This document shows positions 18,930 to 28,666 of a stretch of DNA of 64,000 bases, piece by piece. The stretch comes from Mycobacterium sp. NBC_00419 (lineage in GTDB: Bacteria; Actinomycetota; Actinomycetes; Mycobacteriales; Mycobacteriaceae). Below the pieces are notes generated by a model. That model searched no databases. It worked only from the letters and a program-made list of their open reading frames with translations, and had not been told where the DNA came from. The stretch spans positions 2,976,001 through 3,040,000 of the forward strand of contig NZ_CP107931.1 of the NCBI RefSeq assembly GCF_036023875.1, read 5' to 3'. The position numbers were made by a program, and so were the translations under genes. The first letter of the stretch is position 1. Each line of letters begins with the position of its first letter.

Positions 18930-19793
18930 ATGCCCGGAGTTGCGGATCGTGTCATCGTCGTCACGGGTGCCGGAGGTGGTCTGGGCCGTGAGTACGCCCT
19001 GACGCTGGCCAGTGAGGGCGCCAGCGTCGTGGTCAACGACCTCGGCGGCTCGCGCGACGGCACCGGCGCCGGCCACAACATGGCCGACCAGGTGGTCGCC
19101 GAGATCAAGGAAGCCGGTGGCCGTGCGGTCGCCAACTACGACTCTGTCGCCGAGGCCGACGGCGCCGCCAACATCATCAAGACCGCGATCGACGAGTTCG
19201 GCAAGGTCGACGGTGTGGTCAGCAACGCGGGCATCCTGCGCGACGGCACCTTCCACAAGATGCCCTTCGAGAACTGGGACTCGGTACTCAAGGTGCACCT
19301 CTACGGCGGCTACAACGTGATCCGCGCCGCCTGGCCGCACTTCCGCGAGCAGAGCTACGGCCGCATCGTCGTCGCCACTTCCACCAGCGGGTTGTTCGGC
19401 AACTTCGGGCAGGCCAACTACAGCGCCGCCAAGCTCGGACTGGTCGGCCTGATCAACACGCTGGCCCAGGAAGGCGCCAAGTACAACATCAAGTCGAATG
19501 CCCTCGCACCGATCGCCGCGACCCGGATGACCGAGGACATCCTGCCGCCCGAGGTGTTCAAGAAGCTCACCCCTGAGTACGTCGCGCCGGTGGTCGGTTA
19601 CCTGTGCACCGAGGAGGTGCCCGACAACGGGTCGATCTTCATCGTCGGCGGCGGCAAGGTGCAGCGGGCCGCGCTGTTCCAGAACGACGGCGTCACCTTC
19701 GACCACGTGCCGAGCGTCGATGACGTCGCCGCGAACTGGGCGCAGATCGACGACCTCTCGGCTGCCCAGCACGCCAACTTCAAGCTGGGCTGA
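18930..19793 (+). CDS. Short-chain dehydrogenase, MFE-2-like 3-hydroxyacyl-CoA dehydrogenase type
   Basis: 287-residue NAD-dependent oxidoreductase. TGAGGGLGREYAL is the nucleotide-binding loop, VVVNDLGGSRDG is the extended beta-2 segment typical of the dehydrogenase domain of peroxisomal multifunctional enzyme 2, SNAG follows, and the catalytic Ser and YSAAK are in ATSTSG and ANYSAAKLG. This points to a (3R)-hydroxyacyl-CoA dehydrogenase, though the hydratase partner is not fused. The ATG at 18930 follows AGAAAGGAAG. It resembles M. tuberculosis Rv0148 from memory. A palindromic operator-like site lies upstream. Confidence 0.9.
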   Translation: MPGVADRVIVVTGAGGGLGREYALTLASEGASVVVNDLGGSRDGTGAGHNMADQVVAEIKEAGGRAVANYDSVAEADGAANIIKTAIDEFGKVDGVVSNAGILRDGTFHKMPFENWDSVLKVHLYGGYNVIRAAWPHFREQSYGRIVVATSTSGLFGNFGQANYSAAKLGLVGLINTLAQEGAKYNIKSNALAPIAATRMTEDILPPEVFKKLTPEYVAPVVGYLCTEEVPDNGSIFIVGGGKVQRAALFQNDGVTFDHVPSVDDVAANWAQIDDLSAAQHANFKLG

Positions 19794-19831
19794 GCAACGA
19801 CAGCATCACCGGCCGGCACGCGAGGCTTCTA

Positions 19832-20527
19832 ATGGTCCGCGTGCTGGCCTTTGATGTCTTCGGCACCGTCGTCGACTGGCGTTCGAGCATCATCGCCGAA
19901 CTCGAACGGTTCGCCGATCAGCAAGGCGTGCATCAGGATTGGGCGACGTTCGCCGACAGCTGGCGAGCCGGTTATGTTCCGGCGATGGACCGGGTCCGTC
20001 GTGGCGAGCTGCCGTGGACTCGATTGGACTATCTGCACCGCGAGATTCTCGACCAGCTGCTGCGCGACGCCGGCATCGAGGCGAGCGAGGTCGACGTCGA
20101 CGACCTCAACCGCGCCTGGCACCGGTTGACCCCCTGGCCTGACTCGGTGGCCGGGCTGCACCGGCTCAAGGAGCGCTACACCATCACCACGCTGTCCAAC
20201 GGCAACGTCTCGTTGCTGACCGACATGGCCAAACATGCGGGCCTGCCGTGGGATTGCGTGCTGTCGGCCGAGATCTTCGGGCACTACAAGCCCGATCCCG
20301 AGGCCTACCTGGGCTGCGCGGAGATCTTGGACGTCGCACCGGGAGAGGTCATGCTGGTCGCCGCGCACCCGAGCGATCTGCGTGCCGCGCGCGATGCCGG
20401 GCTGCGTACCGCCTACGTCGACCGTCCGCTGGAATGGGGACAAGCAGGGCGCTATCGGGTGCCGTTCGAGGCCGACGAATTCGATATCGTCGCAACGGAT
20501 TTCCTCGAACTGGCCGATAAGCTCTAG
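19832..20527 (+). CDS. Haloacid dehalogenase, type II (L-2-haloacid dehalogenase-like)
   Basis: 231-residue HAD-superfamily hydrolase. The nucleophile D8 lies in AFDVFGTVVDW; TTLSNGN carries the motif II Ser/Asn, HYKPDPEAYL the motif III Lys, and VMLVAAHPSDLRAARDAG the motif IV region. The (S)-2-haloacid dehalogenase subfamily is the best match, but such proteins often act on phosphorylated metabolites instead. It is 38 bp after the SDR gene and probably co-transcribed. Its stop codon overlaps the stop region of the convergent EamA gene by 4 bp. Confidence 0.87.
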   Translation: MVRVLAFDVFGTVVDWRSSIIAELERFADQQGVHQDWATFADSWRAGYVPAMDRVRRGELPWTRLDYLHREILDQLLRDAGIEASEVDVDDLNRAWHRLTPWPDSVAGLHRLKERYTITTLSNGNVSLLTDMAKHAGLPWDCVLSAEIFGHYKPDPEAYLGCAEILDVAPGEVMLVAAHPSDLRAARDAGLRTAYVDRPLEWGQAGRYRVPFEADEFDIVATDFLELADKL

Positions 20528-21393
20528 TTTCCGGTGTCCTCGACAACCGAGTCGTCCGCACTGATCACCAGCGCCACCATGACCAAGGCGGTACCCGCAA
20601 GTTCGGTGGGTGTCGGCCACTGATGCAGCATGACCGCGCCGATACCGGCGGCGGTGGCGGGCAGCAGAGCCAGAAGCAAAGCGAAGCGGGCCCGGGGGAT
20701 GAGCGTCAGGACGAACTGATCGAGCGCGTAGGGCACTGCCGTGGAGAGCACGCCGACACCAAGTCCGACCAACCACGTCCGGGGATCGGTGAGCACGTGC
20801 GCAGCGGTGTGTAGCTGACCAGCCAGCAGAGGTGCCGCCAGCAGCACTGCCGCGACAGCCATCCCGATGGCCAGGGAACCTTGCCCCGACCCCGCCTCGG
20901 CGACCCGTTTGCCGAGCAGGATGTAACCCGCCCACAGCACCGCGGCGACTAGGGCGAAGAACACACCGACGGCGTCGGCACCTGCCTGCAATCCCACTAG
21001 GAGCGCCACCCCGCCCGCCGCAAGTATGACGGCCAGGACATCGCGGGGGCGCCGTGTGCCCAGTGTCGCGACGGCGACGGGTCCGATGAATTCGATTGCC
21101 ACCGCAGTACCGAGCGGGATACGTGAAATCGCTTCGAAGAAGGCCACATTCATCCCGACGGTGACGATCCCGAACCCTGCGGCGACGGTGAGGTCATGGC
21201 GCGTCCACCCGCAGCGCCACGGTCTGCGCCAGGCGAGCAGTACGACGGCGGCTCCCGCTGCGCGTAGCCAGGCGACCGTGGCCGGTTCGGCCGTGGCGAA
21301 CAGGAAGACCGCCAGCGCGGCACCGACATATTGCGATACAGCGCCGACGATGAAGAACATCGGCACCGACCACTTCGGGACGCGGCGGTTCAC
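20524..21393 (-). CDS. EamA/RhaT-family drug-metabolite transporter
   Basis: 289-residue inner-membrane permease with ten hydrophobic helices arranged as two EamA repeats. Examples are AALAVFLFATAEPATVAWLRAAGAAVVLLAW in the first half and ALLPATAAGIGAVML in the second. The family exports amino acids or metabolites; RhtA-like members export threonine or homoserine, and GTAVAIEFIGPVAVA resembles that subgroup. A second ATG 33 bp downstream (21360) is possible. It follows pntB by only nine bases on the same strand, so it may be transcribed with the pnt genes. Substrate unknown. Confidence 0.85.
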   Translation of the reverse strand: MNRRVPKWSVPMFFIVGAVSQYVGAALAVFLFATAEPATVAWLRAAGAAVVLLAWRRPWRCGWTRHDLTVAAGFGIVTVGMNVAFFEAISRIPLGTAVAIEFIGPVAVATLGTRRPRDVLAVILAAGGVALLVGLQAGADAVGVFFALVAAVLWAGYILLGKRVAEAGSGQGSLAIGMAVAAVLLAAPLLAGQLHTAAHVLTDPRTWLVGLGVGVLSTAVPYALDQFVLTLIPRARFALLLALLPATAAGIGAVMLHQWPTPTELAGTALVMVALVISADDSVVEDTGN

Positions 21394-21402
21394 CGCGTGG
21401 AC

Positions 21403-22824
21403 CTACAGTGCGGCGTTGATGTCGTCGACCCTGTCGCGCGCATCGCCGAACAGCATCTGGGTGTTGTCGCGGAAGAACAGCGGATTCTGCACGCCGGCGT
21501 AACCGGAGGCCATGGACCGTTTGAACACGATGACGTGCTCGGCGTTCCACACCGTCAACACCGGCATGCCGGCGATCGGACTGCCCGGATCTTCCGACGC
21601 CGCCGGGTTCACTGTGTCGTTGGCGCCGATCACCAACACCACCGAGGTGTTCTCGAAATCATCGTTGATCTCATCCATTTCGAGCACGATGTCGTAGGGC
21701 ACCTTGGCCTCTGCCAACAACACATTCATGTGTCCGGGCAGACGGCCTGCGACGGGGTGGATACCGAAACGCACCGTGACACCACGCTCGCGCAGCTTGC
21801 GGGTCAGCTCGGCAACGCCGTACTGGGCCTGGGCCACGGCCATTCCGTAGCCCGGGGTGATGATCACCGAACTGGCCGACTCCAGGAGCTCGGCGGCTCC
21901 CTCGGCGGTGATCTCGCGATGCTCGCCGTAGTCCTTGTCCTCGGCCGGCCCAGCCTCGATGCCGAACCCACCGGCGATGACCGAGATGAACGACCGGTTC
22001 ATGGCTTTGCACATGATGTAGGACAGGTAGGCACCCGACGATCCGACCAGGGCGCCGGTGACGATCAACAGGTCGTTGGACAGTAGGAAGCCCGAAGCTG
22101 CTGCAGCCCAACCGGAATAGCTGTTGAGCATCGACACCACGACGGGCATGTCGCCACCGCCGATCGACGCGACCAGGTGCCAGCCCAGCAGCAGCGCCAG
22201 CACCGTGACGACGACGAGCAGCCACAGTTGGGGTTCGATGACGAACCACACGGTGAACGCAACGAACAACACCAGGGCGCCGACATTGAGAAAGTTCTTG
22301 CCGGGCAACATCAGTGGCGCCGATTTGATCCGCGCCGACAGTTTCAGGTTGGCGACGATCGATCCGGTGAAGGTGACGGCGCCGATGAACACGCCGATGA
22401 ACACCTCGGCGGAGTGGATGCCGAGCATGCCCTCGCTGTTGAGCATTGCGGCCTCGGCGCCGGCCAGATCGTGTTCGACGTGCAGGTAGCCGTTCCAGCC
22501 GACCAACACCGCGGCCAGACCGACGAAGCTGTGCAGCAGGGCAATCAGCTCGGGCATACCGGTCATCTCGACCACGCGGGCACGCCACAACCCGATCGCG
22601 GCACCGATGGCCATGGCTCCGATCAGCAGGCCCAGACCGAGCGGCTCGATATGGCGGGCCAGGGCCAGCGCGATGGTGGCTACCAGGGCCACCACCATGC
22701 CGGCCATACCGAATGTGTTTCCGGCCCGCGATGTTTCGTGCTTGGACAGCCCGGCCAGCGCAAGGATGAACAGCAGGGCCGCGACGATGTAGGCCGCGGT
22801 GGCGGCCGTTTCCAATGTGAACAA
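21403..22824 (-). CDS. pntB: NAD(P) transhydrogenase subunit beta
   Basis: 473-residue subunit of the proton-translocating transhydrogenase, which uses the proton gradient to reduce NADP+ with NADH. The first half has eight or nine membrane helices. The C-terminal NADP-binding domain shows [67 protein letters not shown] and [16 protein letters not shown], all highly conserved in PntB. It begins one base after the pntA stop, so the pair is tightly coupled. Length equals that of other bacterial PntB proteins. Confidence 0.96.
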   Translation of the reverse strand: MFTLETAATAAYIVAALLFILALAGLSKHETSRAGNTFGMAGMVVALVATIALALARHIEPLGLGLLIGAMAIGAAIGLWRARVVEMTGMPELIALLHSFVGLAAVLVGWNGYLHVEHDLAGAEAAMLNSEGMLGIHSAEVFIGVFIGAVTFTGSIVANLKLSARIKSAPLMLPGKNFLNVGALVLFVAFTVWFVIEPQLWLLVVVTVLALLLGWHLVASIGGGDMPVVVSMLNSYSGWAAAASGFLLSNDLLIVTGALVGSSGAYLSYIMCKAMNRSFISVIAGGFGIEAGPAEDKDYGEHREITAEGAAELLESASSVIITPGYGMAVAQAQYGVAELTRKLRERGVTVRFGIHPVAGRLPGHMNVLLAEAKVPYDIVLEMDEINDDFENTSVVLVIGANDTVNPAASEDPGSPIAGMPVLTVWNAEHVIVFKRSMASGYAGVQNPLFFRDNTQMLFGDARDRVDDINAAL

Positions 22825-22825
22825 C

Positions 22826-24358
22826 TCAGCTCCTCGAGAACATCGCGAGCATGCGACGCGTCACCGCGAAGCCACCGAAGATGTTGATACTGGCAAGTAG
22901 GACGGCGACCGCGGCCAATGAGGTGACGATGACGTCACCGTGGCCGATCTGGAGTAGTGCGCCGACGACGATGATGCCGGAGATGGCGTTGGTCACCGAC
23001 ATCAGCGGGGTGTGCAGGGCGTGGTGCACGTGGCCGATGACGTAGTAACCGATCACGATCGCCAGGGCGAAGACCGTTAGGTGCACCTGCAGTGCGGCCG
23101 GGGACAATGCGATGAGCAGGAACAGCACGGCGGCGGCACCAAAGGTGACGCCGAGCCGTCGGCCCATCGTCATCGGTTGCTTGGCCTGCTGCATCGTCGG
23201 GGCTGCCGTCGCAGACTGTGCCGGAGCAGCGGATACCTGTACCGGTGGTGGTGGCCACGTCGTCTGGCCGTCGCGGACCACGGTGACCGAGCGCTGCACG
23301 ACGTCGTCGAAATCGAGGACGAGCGTGCCGTCCTTCTCCGGGGTCAGCAGCTTGAGGAGGTTGACCAGGTTGGTGCCGTAGAGCTGCGAGGCCTGGGTGG
23401 GCAGCCGGCCGACCAGGTCGGTGTAGCCGATGATCGTCACGCCGTTGTTGGTGAGGACGGCCTGGTCTTTGACGGTGCCCTCGACGTTGCCGCCGTTGGC
23501 CGCCGCCATATCGACGATGACGCTGCCGGATTTCATCGAGGCGACCATGTCGGCGGTGATGATGCGCGGTGCGGGCCGGCCCGGGATCAGCGCCGTAGTG
23601 ATGATGATGTCGACGTCTTTGGACTGATCGGCGTAGAGCTGCGCCTCGCGGGCCTTGTAGTCGTCGCCCATCTCCTTGGCGTACCCGGTCGCCGAAACCT
23701 CGGTCTCGGCTGATTCGATCGAAAGATACTCTCCGCCAAGGGATTTGACCTGATCGGCGACCTCGGGGCGGGGGTCGGTGGCGCGCACGATGGCACCGAG
23801 GCTGCCCGCGGCGCCGATCGCCGCCAGCCCGGCGACACCAGCACCGACCACCAGGACCTTGGCCGGCGGGACCTTGCCCGCCGCGGTCACCTGGCCGGTG
23901 AAGAACCGGCCGAAGGCGTGCGCGGCTTCCACCACGGCGCGGTAACCGGCGATATTGGCCATCGAGGACAGCACGTCCAGCGACTGGGCTCGTGAGATCC
24001 GCGGTACCGCGTCCATGGCCAGCACCGTGACGGGCCGTGTGGACAGTTCCTCGACGAGCTCGGGTTTCAGGGCTGGGGAGATCAGGCTGATGAGCGTCGC
24101 GCCGTCGCGCAGTGCGGTGATCTCGGCACTGGTGGGTGCATTGACCTTGAGGACGATATCGGCGCCGAGCGCCTCGGCTGTGGTGCCGATACCGGCCCCG
24201 GCCTCGACGAATGCCTCGTCGGAGAAGCTGGCCGCGACACCCGCACCGGATTCGACCAGGACGTCATAGCCGAGTTTGATGAGCTGGCCGACGGTCTGTG
24301 GTGTGGCGGCGACACGCGTCTCTCCCGCTAGAGACTCGCGCGGAATCCCGATGAGCAT
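22826..24358 (-). CDS. pntA: NAD(P) transhydrogenase subunit alpha, fused form
   Basis: 510 residues, the same length as E. coli PntA. The NAD-binding domain has [42 protein letters not shown] and the mobile-loop region [16 protein letters not shown] Pro/Ala linker (about 385-405) leads to four membrane helices ending in [12 protein letters not shown]. In M. tuberculosis, as I recall, this subunit is split into PntAa and PntAb; here one frame spans both parts without interruption. The ATG at 24358 gives the canonical start, although the frame is open for another 46 codons upstream. Confidence 0.95.
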   Translation of the reverse strand: MLIGIPRESLAGETRVAATPQTVGQLIKLGYDVLVESGAGVAASFSDEAFVEAGAGIGTTAEALGADIVLKVNAPTSAEITALRDGATLISLISPALKPELVEELSTRPVTVLAMDAVPRISRAQSLDVLSSMANIAGYRAVVEAAHAFGRFFTGQVTAAGKVPPAKVLVVGAGVAGLAAIGAAGSLGAIVRATDPRPEVADQVKSLGGEYLSIESAETEVSATGYAKEMGDDYKAREAQLYADQSKDVDIIITTALIPGRPAPRIITADMVASMKSGSVIVDMAAANGGNVEGTVKDQAVLTNNGVTIIGYTDLVGRLPTQASQLYGTNLVNLLKLLTPEKDGTLVLDFDDVVQRSVTVVRDGQTTWPPPPVQVSAAPAQSATAAPTMQQAKQPMTMGRRLGVTFGAAAVLFLLIALSPAALQVHLTVFALAIVIGYYVIGHVHHALHTPLMSVTNAISGIIVVGALLQIGHGDVIVTSLAAVAVLLASINIFGGFAVTRRMLAMFSRS

Positions 24359-24522
24359 CGATGCGATCCGATCTGGTTGGTCGTGGGCGAGGCCGGATGG
24401 AAAATGCCAGTGTATGAAACGGCGGAGTCCACCTGTGGACTCAGTACCCTCGCGCTGTACCCTCGCGCTCCGATCGCCAGACAGGTGTCCACTCATACGG
24501 ATGAGGTCCTAGGCTCGGACCA

Positions 24523-25008
24523 GTGAGCACCGGTGGAATCCTTCTGGTTGGGCTGGCCATTGCTGTCGGCCTGGTCGGCATCATCGTGCCGCTGCTCCCC
24601 GGCACGCTGCTGGTGTTCGCCGCGATCGCGGTGTGGGCCGTCATGGAGCACACCGTGGTGTCGTGGGTGGTGCTCGCGGTGGTCACTGCGATCATCGGTG
24701 GCAGCCTGCTGGTGAAGTACGTCTGGCCGGTGCGCCGGATGCGTGCCGCCGACGTCGGCGGTTGGAGCCTGACCATTGGTGCGGTGGCCGGTGTCATCGG
24801 GTTCTTCGTGGTTCCGGTGGCCGGTCTCGTACTCGGGTTCGTGCTCGGCGTGTATCTCGCTGAGCTGGCCCAGCGCCGGGATCGCCGGCGAGCGTGGGCG
24901 TCGACGGTGCACGCGGTCAAGGGCGCCGCGCTGTCGGTCGGCGTCGAACTGGCCGGCGGCCTGCTGGCCACCGCGGTGTGGGTGGTCGGGCTGGTGCTAA
25001 CCCAGTAG
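24523..25008 (+). CDS. DUF456 domain membrane protein
   Basis: 161 residues from a GTG start. Most of the protein is hydrophobic, with four or five helices such as ILLVGLAIAVGLVGIIVPLLPGTLLVFAAIAVWA and VIGFFVVPVAGLVLGFVLGVYLAEL. The PLLPG segment after the first helix and the Gly-rich later helices are the DUF456 pattern. Function is unknown. It is divergent from pntA across 164 bp and converges on the phosphatase gene, overlapping its end by 12 bp. Nothing in the sequence indicates a substrate. Confidence 0.85.
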   Translation: MSTGGILLVGLAIAVGLVGIIVPLLPGTLLVFAAIAVWAVMEHTVVSWVVLAVVTAIIGGSLLVKYVWPVRRMRAADVGGWSLTIGAVAGVIGFFVVPVAGLVLGFVLGVYLAELAQRRDRRRAWASTVHAVKGAALSVGVELAGGLLATAVWVVGLVLTQ

Positions 25009-25791
25009 GACCGCGCGCAGCCGCGCCAGGTCGTCGGCCGTGACCTCGGCGGCCTCCAGATATCCGGGCAGCCCGCCGTACTCCTCGTCGATCACCCGGC
25101 GCGCGGTCACCAGGTAGTCCTCCTGGACGCCGAGCACCCCGTCCGGCAGGCGGGACTCCGCGAAGGCCACCACCTCCGGGGTGATCCCCTCGCGTTTGCG
25201 CACCGACTCCAGAATCCGGTCGCGCAACCGGCCGACCGCGTCGTTGCTGCGCAGGAAGTCGGCCATGATGGCCTCGCGGGGAACGCCGATGGACTCCAGC
25301 ACGACGGCGATGGAGAACCCGGTGCGGTCCTTGCCCGCGAAGCAGTGCACCAGCACCGGCCGGTTGTCGGCGAGCAGCGTGGCGACCTGGCGGACGGCGC
25401 GGCGCGCTCCGGCCAGCTTGGCGAACCGGGCGTACTCGTCGTTCATCCACTTCGACCCGGCGGCCATGACGTCGTCGTCCGGGGTGGCCTCGGTCATCAT
25501 CTTCTCCCACGCCGTCTCGTGCGGCGCGGCGGTCGGCGTGTGGGAGAGGTCGGGGAACGGCAACAGATGCACCGTCACGTCATCGGGAACCGCACCGGGG
25601 CCGCGCTTTTCGACCTCGATCGGGGAGCGCAGGTCGGCGACATCGGTAACGCCCAAGCCGCGCAGGACATCCCGGCCCGAATCATCGAGCCCACTCAGCT
25701 CACTGGACCGGAAGAACAACCCGGGCCGGATGCCCGTACTCTCTGCTACGTCGCGGAAGTTCCACGCGCCGGACAGCTGTGCGCCGCTCAC
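24997..25791 (-). CDS. ptbB: Protein/lipid tyrosine phosphatase, PtpB (MptpB) family
   Basis: 264-residue phosphatase. The catalytic P-loop [10 protein letters not shown] holds C150, K154, D155 and R156; the Lys and Asp in the loop are the hallmark of the MptpB family, which acts on phosphotyrosine and also on phosphoserine/threonine and phosphoinositides. NFRDVAE and FRSSELSGL near the start are also typical. No signal peptide is seen; in M. tuberculosis the homologue Rv0153c is secreted by an unclear route. Its ATG overlaps the acyl-CoA dehydrogenase stop by 4 bp, so the two genes are translationally coupled. Confidence 0.92.
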   Translation of the reverse strand: MSGAQLSGAWNFRDVAESTGIRPGLFFRSSELSGLDDSGRDVLRGLGVTDVADLRSPIEVEKRGPGAVPDDVTVHLLPFPDLSHTPTAAPHETAWEKMMTEATPDDDVMAAGSKWMNDEYARFAKLAGARRAVRQVATLLADNRPVLVHCFAGKDRTGFSIAVVLESIGVPREAIMADFLRSNDAVGRLRDRILESVRKREGITPEVVAFAESRLPDGVLGVQEDYLVTARRVIDEEYGGLPGYLEAAEVTADDLARLRAVLLG

Positions 25792-27017
25792 CCCTTGGTC
25801 GCCGCTTCTGCGAAAGCGCTTTTTTCAGAGCCGATTTCGGCGCGGGCAATGCTGCGCATATGGACCTCGTCAGGTCCGTCGAAGATGCGCATCGCACGCT
25901 GCCAGCCGTACATCCGGGCCAGCGGGAAGTCGTCGCTGACGCCGCCGCCGCCGTGCACCTGGATCGCCCGGTCGATGACGTTGCAGGACATCTGCGGCGC
26001 GACCGCCTTGATCTGCGCGACGAGGTTGCGGGCCTCCTTGTTGCCGTGCTGGTCGATGGTCCACGCCGCCTTCTGGCACAGCAGACGGGCCTGGTCGATC
26101 TCGTTGCGAGACAAGGCAATCTGCTGTTGCACCACACCCTGCTCGGCGAGCGGCTTGCCGAACGCGATGCGGGTGCGGGCGCGCTCGGTCATCAGTGCCA
26201 GCGCCCGCTCGGCCACCCCGATCGCGCGCATGCAGTGGTGGATGCGGCCTGGGCCGAGCCGGGCCTGGGCGATCGCGAAGCCCATGCCTTCCTCGGCGAG
26301 CAGGTTCGATGCCGGCACCCGGACGTTGTCGTAGACGACCTCGGCGTGGCCGTGCTGGTCCTGCCAGCCGAACACCGACGTCGACCGCAGGATGTTCACT
26401 CCGGGGGTGTCGACGGGCACCAGGATCATCGACTGCTGCTGGTGGGAGGCCGCGTCCGGGTTGGTGCGGCCCATCACGATGAGGATCTTGCAGCGCGGGT
26501 CGTTGGCGCCGGAGGTCCACCACTTGCGGCCGTTGATGATGTAGTCGTCGCCGTCGCGGGTGATCGCGGTCTGGATGTTGCGGGCGTCACTGGAGGCCAC
26601 GGCGGGCTCGGTCATCGAGAACGCACTGCGGATCTCGCCGGCGAGCAAGGGCTCCAGCCACTGCTTGCGCTGCTCCTCGGTGGCGAACAGATGCAGGGTC
26701 TCCATGTTGCCGGTGTCGGGGGCGGCGCAGTTGAACACCTCGGGCGCGATCTCGGTGCTCCAGCCGGTCAGCTCCGCGAGCGGCGCGTACTCGAGATTGC
26801 TCAAGCCGGATTCGGCAGGCAGGAACAGGTTCCACAACCCCTGTGCCTTCGCCAGGGTCTTCAGTTCCTCGACGACTGGTGGAACGGTGAAATCGCCTGC
26901 ACCGGCCGCGGCGCGGTACTCGTCATAGGACTTCTCGGCCGGAAAGACGTGTTCGACCATGAACTCGGTGACGCGCTTGTGGTAGTCGGCCGCCTTGGCG
27001 GACATGGCGAAATCCAT
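25788..27017 (-). CDS. fadE2: Acyl-CoA dehydrogenase, FadE2-like
   Basis: 409-residue FAD enzyme that introduces the alpha-beta double bond of acyl-Co[21 protein letters not shown] is the flavin-binding signature, [14 protein letters not shown] follows, and the C-terminal domain has [19 protein letters not shown] and [18 protein letters not shown]. It belongs to the long-chain or short-branched ACAD subgroup with the ACAD10/11-type GRKWWTSGA motif. The ATG at 27017 is preferred over one at 27035, which adds MSYRDG. It precedes the phosphatase gene in an operon like Rv0154c-Rv0153c of M. tuberculosis from memory. The substrate chain is unknown. Confidence 0.9.
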   Translation of the reverse strand: MDFAMSAKAADYHKRVTEFMVEHVFPAEKSYDEYRAAAGAGDFTVPPVVEELKTLAKAQGLWNLFLPAESGLSNLEYAPLAELTGWSTEIAPEVFNCAAPDTGNMETLHLFATEEQRKQWLEPLLAGEIRSAFSMTEPAVASSDARNIQTAITRDGDDYIINGRKWWTSGANDPRCKILIVMGRTNPDAASHQQQSMILVPVDTPGVNILRSTSVFGWQDQHGHAEVVYDNVRVPASNLLAEEGMGFAIAQARLGPGRIHHCMRAIGVAERALALMTERARTRIAFGKPLAEQGVVQQQIALSRNEIDQARLLCQKAAWTIDQHGNKEARNLVAQIKAVAPQMSCNVIDRAIQVHGGGGVSDDFPLARMYGWQRAMRIFDGPDEVHMRSIARAEIGSEKSAFAEAATKG

Positions 27018-27050
27018 GCCGTCACGATATGACACGCGTCAACGCAACGA

Positions 27051-27085
27051 CGAGGCCCTCCCTCATGACCAAAGGGAAGGCCTCG
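27051..27085 (-). terminator. Hairpin terminator after the proline-rich secreted protein gene
   Basis: Arms at 27051-27063 and 27073-27085 pair over 13 bp with one G-U wobble (in the minus-strand transcript) around a 9-base loop. The hairpin lies about 40 bp downstream of the stop at 27124. There is no clear U tract, which is common for mycobacterial terminators. Confidence 0.65.
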
Positions 27086-27123
27086 ACGGCATGTGAATGA
27101 ACGATCGGCTACGTCATCACCTC

Positions 27124-27618
27124 CTATCCTCCGGCCGAGGGGGACGGGGGCTTGATCGGTGTGAGACCGCTGCCACCGCCGGGGCCGAGCTTGGCCGAAC
27201 CGGGCACCTCGACCGGGGTGTGCACGACCGGAGCGGGGACCTCGACGGGAGTCAGGCCCACGGGCTTCGGCGACGGCGCGGGCGGCCTCGGGGCGACCGG
27301 AACTGCGCTCGGCTTCTTGGGCCCCTCTTCGCGGGAGGTCGGCGAGGTCGGCTCCACCGCCTTCGGCTTGGGGGCGGCAGCCGGGGCGGCCACTGGCGGC
27401 GCGGTGGTGATGCCGCCGCCACCCGGGCCCCGCTGCGCGGGGGACTTGGCTCCGCCGCCCGGCCCCCGGTTGGACGTCGCACTCGACGAGGTCGACGAAT
27501 CGCCGGACTCGGCCGAGGCGATGCTCGACAGGCCCAGCGCGGCACCGCCGAGAATCACCGCACCCACGATGGGTGCTGCCAGGAACCTCACGGCCGGATG
27601 GTTGATCGGGAATGTCAT
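27124..27618 (-). CDS. Secreted Pro/Gly-rich protein of unknown function
   Basis: 164 residues. An N-terminal signal peptide is evident (FLAAPIVGAVILGGAALGLSSIASA, cleavage likely after residue 36). The mature part has low complexity: RGPGGG occurs twice near its start, followed by Pro/Ala/Val-rich segments such as TPVEVPAPVVHTPVEVPG. No cysteine or enzymatic motif is present, so it may be an envelope-associated or unstructured secreted protein. It lies downstream of a second small secreted protein gene on the same strand, and both are divergent from a two-component system at 28021. Confidence 0.75.
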   Translation of the reverse strand: MTFPINHPAVRFLAAPIVGAVILGGAALGLSSIASAESGDSSTSSSATSNRGPGGGAKSPAQRGPGGGGITTAPPVAAPAAAPKPKAVEPTSPTSREEGPKKPSAVPVAPRPPAPSPKPVGLTPVEVPAPVVHTPVEVPGSAKLGPGGGSGLTPIKPPSPSAGG

Positions 27619-27669
27619 CTTCTCTCTCCTCTTTAATCGGTTGTGGTGGAAGCCATTCGGCGCCTGGGG

Positions 27670-27867
27670 TCAGCAGGGCAGGTTGAACGTGTTGGGGCCG
27701 GACTGGGGTGCGGCCGGCGGCATCGCCACCGCACTGCACTCGGTGGTTCCGGTGGTGCCCGCAGCTTCGGCGGGTGCGCTCACCGCCAGCGTGCCGGCCA
27801 GAATTCCGGTGGCCACCGCGGGCCCTGCCAGCGCGGTGATGATGCGGCGAGAGAGGTTGCGGTTCAT
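27670..27867 (-). CDS. Small secreted two-cysteine peptide
   Basis: 65 residues from the ATG at 27867. Residues 1-35 form a signal peptide (RRIITALAGPAVATGILAGTLAVSAPAEA), so the predicted mature peptide is only about 30 residues and contains two cysteines, one near its start (TTECSAV) and one as the last residue (FNLPC), which could form a disulfide loop. An AGGAGATT-type ribosome site precedes the ATG. I do not recognise the family. It sits directly beside, and divergent from, the NarL-type response regulator gene and may be one of its targets. Confidence 0.7.
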   Translation of the reverse strand: MNRNLSRRIITALAGPAVATGILAGTLAVSAPAEAAGTTGTTECSAVAMPPAAPQSGPNTFNLPC

Positions 27868-27984
27868 ATCGAATCTCCTGCTTGGGTGCTCCTGGTCGAA
27901 GGTTCTCGGCCGTGATTCGACTATCGCTCGCCTGGGCCCGGCCGTCTGTCCGCCGAGTGGCCCCTGGCAGTGATGAAGTGTTTG

Positions 27985-28000
27985 TCCCCCGATTGGGGGA
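27985..28000. promoter_or_regulatory. Perfect inverted repeat before the response regulator gene
   Basis: TCCCCC (27985-27990) and GGGGGA (27995-28000) form a perfect 6-bp inverted repeat around GATT, ending 20 bp before the response regulator ATG and in the 153-bp region shared with the divergent secreted-peptide gene. It could be an operator, for example for autoregulation, or a short leader hairpin. The binding protein is unknown. Confidence 0.45.
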
Positions 28001-28020
28001 ACCTGTGCGAAGCTCTCGCC

Positions 28021-28665
28021 ATGTCTGCGAACAGCAAGGTGCGCGTTGTCGTCGGCGACGACCACCCGTTGTTCCGCGACGGCCTGGTACGGGCGCTGAG
28101 CGGCAGCGGTGAGATCGAGGTCGTCGCCGAGGCGGACGACGGCCCGTCGGCGTTGGCGTTGATCAAGGAACACCTGCCCGACGTCGCGCTGCTGGACTAC
28201 CAGATGCCGGGAATGAACGGCGCCGAGGTCGCCGCCGCGGTGGTCCGCGACGAGCTCGCGACCCGGGTGCTGCTGGTGTCGGCACACGACGACGCCGAAA
28301 TCGTCTACCACGCCTTGCAGCAGGGTGCCGCCGGCTATCTGCCCAAGGACTCGACACGCTCGGAGATCGTCAACGCCGTCTTGGACTGCGCGAAGGGCCG
28401 CGACGTCCTGGCGCCCCGGCTGGCCTCCGGACTGGCCGTCGAAATCCGGCGTCGCGCCGAGCCGTCCGGTCCCTCGCTGAGCGCCCGGGAACGGGAAGTC
28501 CTCGGGATGATCGCGCACGGCCAGAGCATCCCGTCGATCGCCGGGTCGTTGTTCCTGGCGCCCTCCACCGTCAAGACCCACGTTCAGCGCCTCTACGAGA
28601 AGCTGGGAGTCAGCGACCGGGCCGCGGCGGTCGCCGAGGCCATGCGCAGGGGACTGCTGGAGTAG
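28021..28665 (+). CDS. NarL/FixJ-family response regulator
   Basis: 214 residues. The receiver domain (1-125) has the acidic pair D13-D14, phospho-acceptor D59 in DVALLDYQMPGMNG, and the conserved Ser and Lys in LLVSAHDD and GYLPKDS. The C-terminal LuxR-type helix-turn-helix is LSAREREVLGMIAHG through LAPSTVKTHVQRLYEKLGVSDRAAAVAEAM. The ATG at 28021 gives a canonical start. The cognate kinase follows two bases after the stop, and the divergent secreted-protein genes are the nearest candidates for regulation. The signal is unknown. Confidence 0.93.
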   Translation: MSANSKVRVVVGDDHPLFRDGLVRALSGSGEIEVVAEADDGPSALALIKEHLPDVALLDYQMPGMNGAEVAAAVVRDELATRVLLVSAHDDAEIVYHALQQGAAGYLPKDSTRSEIVNAVLDCAKGRDVLAPRLASGLAVEIRRRAEPSGPSLSAREREVLGMIAHGQSIPSIAGSLFLAPSTVKTHVQRLYEKLGVSDRAAAVAEAMRRGLLE

Positions 28666-28666
28666 C

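Noticed and set aside
22826..24358. Possible split or frameshift in pntA as in M. tuberculosis
   Set aside because: The frame is continuous through the linker and the membrane part, so the gene is a true fusion.
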